Shown: positions 58,501 through 64,000 of the stretch, piece by piece
Numbering within the stretch: position 1 is the stretch's first letter
Layout: every line of letters begins with the position of its first letter
Assembly: GCA_003255065.1 (NCBI GenBank)
Contig: QAOA01008697.1
Location: forward strand, 33,396-97,395
From: Cercis canadensis
Taxonomy: Eukaryota; Streptophyta; Magnoliopsida; Fabales; Fabaceae
Reading direction: 5' to 3'
Length of the DNA stretch: 64,000 bases
The notes under the pieces: generated by a model
What the model was told of the DNA's origin: nothing
The model's database searches: none
Seen by the model: only the letters and a program-made list of their open reading frames with translations
Made by a program: the position numbers and the translations under genes

Positions 58501-61500
58501 ACATGATCACTTAGTTTTCTACCGGCAAACAAAAGCAGGGTGTATCCTCTTAGTTGTCTATGTTGATGACATTGTAATCACAAGAAGTGATGGGACTGGT
58601 ATTTATTCTCTCAAATCTTTTCTTCAAAGCAAGTTTCAAACCAATGACTTGGGTGATCTAAAGTATTTCTTGGGAATTGAGGTGCTTCGAAGCAAGAAAG
58701 GAATCTTCCTATCCTAAAGGAAGTATATCCTAGATTTGCTTAAAGATACAGGGATGCTGGGAGCCAAACCTTGTGATTCACCAATGTGTTCAAGTGTTAA
58801 ACTTGGAATTGATGATGGTAAACCATTAGATAACCCATAAAGATATAGGAGATTGGTTGGAAAATTGAACTACCTTACTGTGACTTGTCCAAACATTGCT
58901 TTCCGTGTGAGTGTTGTTAGCCAATTTATGTCTTCACCTTGCTCAACTCATTGGGGAGCAGTTGTACGTATCCTTAAGTACTTGAAAGGAGCTCCTAGTC
59001 ATGGCATAGTCTACAAAAATCATGAGCATCAGAGAGTGGTAGGATACTCAGATGCTGATTGGGCTGNTGAACTACCTTACTGTGACTCGTCCAAACATTG
59101 CTTTCCGTGTGAGTATTGTTAGCTAATTTATGTCTTCACCTTGCTCAACTCATTGGGGAGCAGTTGTACGTATCCTTAAGTACTTGAAAGGAGCTCCTAG
59201 TCATGGCATAGTCTACAAAAATCATGAGCATCAGAGAGTGGTAGGATACTCAGATGCTGATTGGGCTGGATCTCGTGTAGATTGCAAGTCAACTGCAGGG
59301 TACTGTGAATTTGTAGGAGGAAACCTAGTTTCTTGGAAAAGCAAGAAACAAGGCATTGTTTCCAGATCTACTGCTGAATTTGAATACCAAGCTATGGCCC
59401 AACTTACTTGTGAACTGATATGGATACTTTAGTTACTTGGTGAACTGGGAGTTGGACAACCTAAATGCATAGATGTACTACGTGACAACCAATTAACTTT
59501 CCACATTGCTTCTAAGCATGTGTTTCATGAAAGGACAAAACACATAGAAGTTGACTGCCTCTTTGTCCGTGAGAAACTTCAACAAGGTCTCATCTCTACC
59601 AAACATGTTCGAACTGGAGAACAACTAGCTGATATTTTTACTAAGGCTCTAGCTAAGGGTAGAGTTGAATATATTTGTAACAAGCTGGGCATGATTAATA
59701 TCTATGCTCCAACTTCAAGGGGAGTGTTAGTAAGGGTAAAATAGTCATTCGCCAATTTATCACTGTACTCTCTTCTTTTTTCTATATATGTGTTGTGCCG
59801 ACCCAAGTGTGGGTGTGGCTTCCATTTCTACTTTCTCTCTTCTAAATTTACAATGTGCACCTAAAAGGGTCTATTTCATAAAGGTTTTCTATGTTTTTTT
59901 CGGAAGATATTACTGATGAGGTTCACACAATGGAAACATCTGTAGAGCTGAAAAGTATCCCTTATGAAATGAGAGCTGGCACATTTATGTATTCTAGAAG
60001 GAATAGTACAAAAATAGAATCGGCATGCTCAAAATCCCAGCAAAGTTGTAGTACTCTCAGACAAACATATAGAAAAACCTCAGCAAGGAGTTCAGATCGC
60101 TGCACAGAAAGTGGAAAACATACATAATGCATGGAACAGGTAGGACAGCAAGCTAAGGAACTCAGACAGCAAGAAAATAATCCGACAAAAGCATGTGAGA
60201 AAACAAGCCAAAAAGGAAGATCTTCAGGAAGATACAGTTTCAAGTATTGAAACTGACTGAGAAGCCTCAGACCAACATACTAAATTTGTTGAAAAGCAAG
60301 TTATTTTAGAAGAAGAATACAAGGATTGTAAATGCTTGAGAGGGAAACAATCGAAAGGGAGAATAAATTAGAAGATCAACATGTTACAGCAGAGAAGCAA
60401 AAAACACCTTTTGCAATGAGAAGGAGGATAAAAAGTTTGCATGGAATGAGAGAGAAAGAGATGAACTTTCCAAATGAGGCAAAGACCGGAATTGGAAAAC
60501 ACAATTTGGTAAAGAGTATGATCCAAGCGGAGAGACTTAAAGCAAAGGAATCCAATGATTCAAATTATAATGCAGCTTAAACCAAGGCTGTCTGGTCAAC
60601 TCATGCTGTTCAGACTATGGACAGATGGAGTTTATTGTTCCTAATAAGTTTAAGCTTGTTCAGGGGGAGAAAATTCTGTTGACATCAGTTTTATCATCAA
60701 CCAAGAGTTCAAAATGCCATCGAGCTGAAAGTCTTTCAATGCCAAAGATGTTGTTCAAGAAACTTAGAGCATCAGTACAGCAACACTTCAAAACTCAAGG
60801 GCAAGTTTTCTCCAACCATGGAATAAGGCTCTTCTTTGACCTTCTTCATCTTGTTTCCTTTAGATCTTGGCATTCTAAGGAGCAAAAGAGGTATTTCTCC
60901 CTTTTCTGATTCATCGGCCAACTTGTTTTCCATTATCTGTCCATCTCTACTGCATTATTTTTTCTGTTCTAAGAGCTTCCTTCAATCTAAACAAGTATGA
61001 CTAAACCTGAATTATTTCTGCTGCTCCAATGTCAAATAGTTCCAGTGCCTTTAGTCCTGTGTTTTCTGGAACTATTATTACAACTATTATTACAACTAAA
61101 AAATGAGAGCTGGCACATTTTTGTCTGATCAGGTTTCACCGCATCTACAATATGTCAATCAGTCCTACTACTAATTAAATTAAATAATGACTAAAAGCAA
61201 GGGCCACAGTCCGGAAATTAAAATTATAAAAGTCTCTAGCAGTTAACTAGAACTGTGCTATGGATAAGGCTTCATTCTCAAATAACATAATCTCTATAGA
61301 CGACAAGAATTCATGACAAAATATTGGCATATAAAGTTTCCACAATATCTAGGGCCTGATGCCTGGATCAAGCTACGTAATGAGATCAATTTTATTGCAG
61401 AAAAAATCAATTTGGTCATAATACATAAATCATTTGAGTTGACCAAAGTCAGGACCTTCACAATTGCATAAGTCAAAGCAACAGAAATAACATAGAAAGA

Positions 61501-62298
61501 TGGAAGAAAGCTAAAATAAGATTAAGCATGTGCTTAAGGCTTAACCAACAACACAAGTAGAAACCTCAAACGAATAGCATCGAATAAAGAAGTATGAAGA
61601 TTGCTAAAAAATATGGATAATTTTACCCTAAACAGACTAGGCCCCGCATCCTAAGCACTTGTATTGAATCAAACAAATACAGTGCCGTTGGTAATTAAAC
61701 ATACAAGCTAGTAATTAATAAAATGTAAACCACCAAACCAACCTGACGATATTGATCAAAGTGAGCCAATATGCCCTCTGCAGCCTTCAACGTCTTATCA
61801 ATATTCTCATGAGCTTTCCGAATAGAGTGCGTCCGAATCTGCAAACCCAAATAAAGTATTCAAAAGTGAACAATAAGATGGCAACAGAAACAGCTATAAC
61901 ATCAAAACTCACTCCCGATCTGCGCATTGGTTGCTTGAAAATTGAACCAAAAGAAAATATATATATTTTCCGACCCAGTAAAAGAGAAGTCAATCCTAAA
62001 CAACCCAAAGCCAAATTTGAGTAGAAATTCAATTGAAGAGTGTAAAGTTCCTAAATTTTCCCAAGCCCTTTTCTTTCCCAGCATTTTCTCGGGGAACAAA
62101 CATAGAAATGAAGCAAATGAAAAGAAAAATCACCTGAGTTGGACGCATGGCGGTTTCAAGGGCGGAGAGACGGTGGTCAAAAGAACCCAGAATTGAAACC
62201 ACGTTGTCTGTGATAGTCTGGCTTTTATGAAGCGACTCTCTGAACATGGCTGCTTTTTCACTGAGAGGATCACCACCCGCCATTACTGCTATCCCCAT
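38506..62298 (-). CDS. EXO70A1: EXO70A1-type exocyst complex subunit, 12 exons, 652 codons, complete
   Basis: Exons on the minus strand: 62134-62298, 61743-61838, 52249-52454, 50859-51116, 48119-48257, 47835-48047, 43714-43919, 41221-41418, 41017-41116, 39342-39454, 39108-39254 and 38506-38623. All are GT-AG and total 1959 bases, 652 codons plus TAA, close to the 638 of Arabidopsis EXO70A1. Key segments: [20 protein letters not shown] (exon 1), [20 protein letters not shown] (exon 3), the variable acidic/Ser-rich linker in exon 4 ([13 protein letters not shown]), [16 protein letters not shown] (exon 5), [20 protein letters not shown] (exon 7), [19 protein letters not shown] (exons 8-9), [20 protein letters not shown] (exon 11) and the lipid-binding C-terminal [20 protein letters not shown]. 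Exo70 tethers secretory vesicles to the plasma membrane. A second in-frame ATG ([10 protein letters not shown]) lies five codons in and may be the true start. The gene spans 24 kb, mostly transposon-filled introns. Confidence 0.95.
42081..42224. repeat. Inverted repeat / hairpin in EXO70A1 intron 7
   Basis: The arm at 42081-42111 (TTTTGAGTTTGGAGCACCCA within it) is complementary to 42193-42224 (TGGGTGCTCCAAACTCAA within it), with about 80 bases between. It is either a small MITE whose ends have CATGTNNNTTGAGTTTGGAG, or a remnant of one. Confidence 0.75.
44229..44461 (-). repeat. 3' LTR of Copia 3
   Basis: Same length as its partner; ends TGTTGGAAATC / GATTTTTACA on the minus strand. Confidence 0.95.
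44565..46246 (-). pseudogene. Copia 3 RT-RNase H, split by a 338-base insertion
   Basis: The first half (46246-45908) encodes the RT N-terminal part ([47 protein letters not shown]). After the insertion the frame resumes as [20 protein letters not shown]. From 45425 a clean frame of 286 codons has [31 protein letters not shown], the RNase H core [20 protein letters not shown], the [20 protein letters not shown] segment and a stop after LRYLPTK, short of the normal end. Stops near 46246 and 45440 also disable it. Confidence 0.9.
45564..45901. mobile_element. 338-base nested insertion in Copia 3 (solo LTR or TRIM-like)
   Basis: Flanked by AGAGCCT at 45557-45563 and 45902-45908, the RT codon stretch that was duplicated on insertion. 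It begins TATTACGG and ends CTTTACA. It contains GATTTACGTGGTTCACCC with CTACGTCCACGGGCAG, a signature seen in many plant LTR-type repeats, and a degenerate repeat TAGGACTCCTCTATAAGA at about 45807 and 45858. No coding. Confidence 0.75.
46246..46975 (-). pseudogene. Copia 3 gag N-terminus fused by deletion to the pre-RT linker
   Basis: Gag starts at 46975 ([40 protein letters not shown], then [20 protein letters not shown]). Around 46740 the sequence jumps to the linker normally found after integrase ([51 protein letters not shown]). So about 3 kb coding for the rest of gag, protease and integrase is gone. Confidence 0.85.
46999..47231 (-). repeat. 5' LTR of Copia 3
   Basis: Followed on the minus strand by the tRNA-Met primer site at about 46984-46998. 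Confidence 0.95.
49010..49125 (-). mobile_element. tRNA-derived SINE candidate in EXO70A1 intron 4
   Basis: On the minus strand: a TGGTCGAGTGG box A (plus 49096-49106), about 32 bases of spacer, and GGTTCAAACATCC resembling a box B (plus 49051-49063), then an A-rich tail. This is the pol III promoter layout of tRNA-derived SINEs. It is too diverged to fold as a tRNA gene. Confidence 0.55.
52799..54710 (+). mobile_element. LINE remnant in EXO70A1 intron 2: acidic linker and endonuclease
   Basis: Plus-strand frames give an acidic linker ([16 protein letters not shown] near 53170-53215), then from 54120 a broken exo/endonuclease domain: [40 protein letters not shown], and in another frame [18 protein letters not shown]. 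These are the WN-RGLG, QETK, YGP and DFN motifs of L1-type endonucleases. Stops at 53275 and about 54258, and a frameshift near 54530, kill it. RT is absent. A TRIM (53665-53920) and Copia 2 (from 54711) have inserted into it. Confidence 0.7.
53665..53920 (+). mobile_element. TRIM-type miniature LTR retrotransposon, 3' LTR truncated
   Basis: The 5' LTR of 70 bases (53665-53734) begins TGTTAGATATAAAACC and ends TTCTTGACA. It is followed at once by CGGTATCAGAACCTC, a one-base variant of the tRNA-Met primer site. About 145 bases of non-coding interior follow, then GTGTGAGGCG and a second TGTTAGATATAAAACCATTC at 53883, which fades after about 35 bases. Two tiny LTRs, a primer site and no genes define a TRIM. 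Confidence 0.85.
54711..54842 (+). repeat. 5' LTR of Copia 2
   Basis: 132 bases, TGTTAGTGAGTAAGGG to TAGACTTACA. Confidence 0.9.
55370..57790 (+). pseudogene. Copia 2 gag-protease-integrase, several stops
   Basis: Gag starts at the ATG 55370 ([20 protein letters not shown]), hits an in-frame TGA near 55496, and then has a 35-base poly-C run (55535-55569) where other elements have only a short Pro segment. The following frame of 614 codons (55508-57352) carries [20 protein letters not shown], an RG-rich stretch, the zinc knuckle [14 protein letters not shown] (about residue 205), protease [11 protein letters not shown] (about 302), [11 protein letters not shown], integrase with [10 protein letters not shown] and [19 protein letters not shown] at 57350 interrupts the integrase. 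Codons continue as [16 protein letters not shown] and the linker to a TAG at 57790. Confidence 0.9.
57964..59744 (+). pseudogene. Copia 2 RT and RNase H, frameshifted and partly duplicated
   Basis: [62 protein letters not shown], then a frameshift near 58400 and [16 protein letters not shown] falls at 58715. RNase H ([60 protein letters not shown]) is interrupted at the N 59067, after which 200 bases repeat, and by a TAG near 59430. The last part, [20 protein letters not shown] to [12 protein letters not shown], is intact. Confidence 0.88.
59725..59852 (+). repeat. 3' LTR of Copia 2
   Basis: 128 bases, TGTTAGTAAGGGTAAAAT to TAAATTTACA. Confidence 0.9.
59853..61742. other. Distal part of EXO70A1 intron 2, unrecognised short frames
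   Basis: Plus-strand open frames at 59891-60127, 60332-60580 and 60625-60909 (for example [20 protein letters not shown]) are charged and low in complexity. They may be more of the LINE linker that Copia 2 split, but no motif proves it. Confidence 0.35.
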
Positions 62299-62850
62299 CT
62301 TCTTCTTCGCCTCTGCTTCTCTCTTCCTCAGACAGAACTACAGAGAAGACGGAGAACCAAAGCTACCGGTAGCGGTATTTGAAAATTTGTATAGAATTTG
62401 GTTAACTACGGTGATCAAAGGATGGTGGGCCACAGTGCCAGTTTTCAGACTTCTTCAGATTTGGTAGACATTTCCTGTCTTGGCTGTGACAGGGTGTCCT
62501 CCGGCTGTGCTGTGCTAGTCTTGCGAGTATCTTTCAGAATTTTATTTTTATTTTTTTGGAAGTTAATTTTGAACTTTTTATTCTAAAATTACATTCTTAT
62601 GTTAATTTTCCAATTATGACTAACTATATATTTCTTTACGAAATATTGGAAATTGTTAGCACTTAGCACTCATTCTAGTCAGATAAATAGGGCAAATTTA
62701 CTAAAATAATACAAAAATAATAAATAAATACAATAAATGGTTACTGTTAAAATAATTTATTAAAATGGATCACTTTTGAATATTTTATTCAGATCTATCG
62801 GATAAAAAAAAAAACACTATTTTGCATTACAACATTTTACATAAAAAAAC
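62299..62850. promoter_or_regulatory. Presumed promoter and 5' UTR region of EXO70A1
   Basis: Directly upstream of the EXO70A1 start on the minus strand. The first ~70 bases are rich in GAAGA/GAGA repeats, as in many plant 5' leaders. I do not assign a TATA box or start site. Confidence 0.4.
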
Positions 62851-62920
62851 ATTACAACAAAATAGTTAGAAGACTTCCTAGAAACCCTAAAAAAATGTTA
62901 AATCATTTCAACATTTTATA

Positions 62921-63330
62921 TAGAGAAACGCTGAATCATTTCAGTGTTATATATAAAGAAACGCTGAAATAATTAAAGTGTTTCACTTTGGGAAACGTTA
63001 AAACGTTTCTGAGAGATTAAACGCTTTGAAAATGAAAAAAAATGTTATAATGGCGTTTCAGCTTTTTCCTAAGTAAAATGCTGAAATGTTTCAGCGTTTC
63101 TTTACATAAAATACTAAAACATTTCAGTGTTTTTCTTCAAAAAGCGCTAATATGACAAAGTAGCTTTTTCAAGCTGGACAGATAAGATAGAGGTGTGCTA
63201 CAGTGTTTTCAATGTGACAATTTAGCATTTTTTTATGAAAAACGCTATTTTTCTATTGAAACACGTTATTTGTCCACTGGAACATGCTATTTTGAACCAG
63301 TCTAATTGTTCTATAAATATCGCTTTTTCA
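62921..63330. repeat. Array of quasi-palindromic AAACGCTGAAA...TTTCAGCGTTT repeats
   Basis: Variants of AAACGCTGAA / TTTCAGCGTTT recur about a dozen times in both orientations, for example at 62926, 62964, 63050, 63078-63101 and 63118. Several form direct hairpins such as ATGCTGAAATGTTTCAGCGT. Confidence 0.7.
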
Positions 63331-63715
63331 AATTGGTTTTTCACATTTGTTGAATGGTGAGTTGTGAAATTGAGAGAAAAACATTGTAAAATTGTTCTAA
63401 AATGTTGAAGAGGTGCGAGTTTGTGATAATTGAAAGTAAAAGTTAAAACATTTAAAAATTGTTAATGTATATTTAAATTATCATTTTACTATAAAATTAC
63501 AGATAATAATATTTAAAAATGTTAAATATGTGTAGATGTATATAATTTTGACTGCAATGTTCGCTTATGTTTGATGTTAGATTAGGTTGATTTAGTGGAA
63601 CGAAATAACTTGATAAACTAATTATCGAAATTGAGCTTTGTGAAATCTATATTGATATGTGTTATTGATTATTTAAGAAGAATATGTTTCTATTGGTTTA
63701 TTATAATGGTCAGAT

Positions 63716-64000
63716 ATACGATGGACCTCAATGCGTCATATATGATGGTGCAAAGCTTGTTGGTTTGAACCTGAAGAACAGATGTGGACTACAACATCTC
63801 CAACTTCTTGTTCATCATAAATTTGATCTTTCAACAAATAAAGTTACTGACAAAATTATTTATAGATTTTCGATATATGTGAATTCATTATTTTATAATG
63901 TTGTTGAACTAGTTTGTGATGATGATATGGTCAACATGAATCTCTTATTGCAATTGAAATATTTATTAAGACTAAGACTGTGGATGGTGGAGATGGTGGA
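63716..64000 (+). CDS. Partial open frame resembling the N-terminal region of a MULE transposase, open at window edge
   Basis: A stop-free frame reads IYDGPQCVIYDGAKLVGLNL, then LQLLVHHKFDLSTNKVTDKI, YRFSIYVNSLFYNVVELVCD and DDMVNMNLLLQ. In plant Mutator-like transposases the N-terminus carries a PB1-like region with a similar pattern: a YxG start, a helix, a basic YR segment and an acidic DDxD turn. The similarity is from memory and modest. The start codon is not clear (an ATG at 63707 is in another frame). The repeat array just upstream could be the element's terminal region. Confidence 0.4.

Larger units (their letters stand above)
54711..59852 (+). mobile_element. Copia 2, near full length, in EXO70A1 intron 2 (antisense to the gene)
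   Basis: LTRs at 54711-54842 (132 bp) and 59725-59852 (128 bp) both start TGTTAGT and end TTACA. They differ by roughly 8 substitutions and a 4-base indel, so this element is older than Copia 3. The outer flanks TTGTG and ATGTG are a one-mismatch target duplication. The weak primer site TAGCATCAGAGC follows the 5' LTR, and the polypurine tract TTCAAGGGGAG precedes the 3' LTR. All Copia domains are present in order, with scattered stops and an assembly duplication at 59067. Confidence 0.93.

Noticed and set aside
60332-60909. Plus-strand frames as host genes
   Set aside because: Charged, low-complexity, multiple stops between them, inside an EXO70A1 intron crowded with LINE and Copia remnants.

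Overview
This is a nuclear segment of a flowering-plant genome, most likely a woody or rosid-type eudicot; the species cannot be read from the sequence. The evidence is AT-rich DNA, long introns with GT-AG borders, plant-specific gene families (CNL resistance protein, acyltransferase-type serine carboxypeptidase-like protein, EXO70A1, DUF2358), several Ty1/copia elements primed by initiator tRNA-Met, and a nuclear copy of plastid rbcL. Single N characters flanked by duplicated sequence, plus one 150-base N run, mark contig joins. Layout, left half: (1) 1-4164, minus strand, is the most striking locus. Eight phase-consistent exons of a serine carboxypeptidase-like (SCPL) gene run into a ninth exon that begins as SCPL and continues without a stop for 650 codons as a coiled-coil NB-ARC-LRR resistance protein, leaving the window still open. 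It reads as one in-frame SCPL-NLR fusion gene. (2) 4165-25102 has no intact host gene that I recognise. It holds two near-identical Harbinger-like MITEs, a damaged Copia element (8143-13608), duplicated blocks carrying an rbcL 3' fragment, tandem repeats, a decayed LINE 3' end (about 22.1-23.25 kb) and a smaller MITE. Right half: (3) 25103-37033, minus strand, is a 7-exon DUF2358/NTF2-like gene of 187 codons. Its 6.2 kb intron 2 contains a Copia wreck and a QCR9 first-exon copy lying between CCGAACC-rich ends. (4) 38506-62298, minus strand, is a complete 12-exon EXO70A1-type exocyst subunit gene of 652 codons whose introns are swollen to about 22 kb by two Copia insertions, a TRIM, a LINE remnant, a SINE and a hairpin repeat. 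(5) 62299-64000 is its upstream region, then an array of quasi-palindromic AAACGCTGAAA repeats and, at the right edge, an open frame resembling the N-terminal region of MULE transposases. The genes do not form a pathway. The host genes lie on the minus strand as independent transcription units, and the rest is mainly transposon history. EXO70A1 serves polarised exocytosis, the DUF2358 protein has no settled role, and the fusion gene joins a hydrolase-fold domain to an immune-receptor chassis. I found exon borders by matching reading frame, splice dinucleotides and remembered family sequence; no alignment was run.
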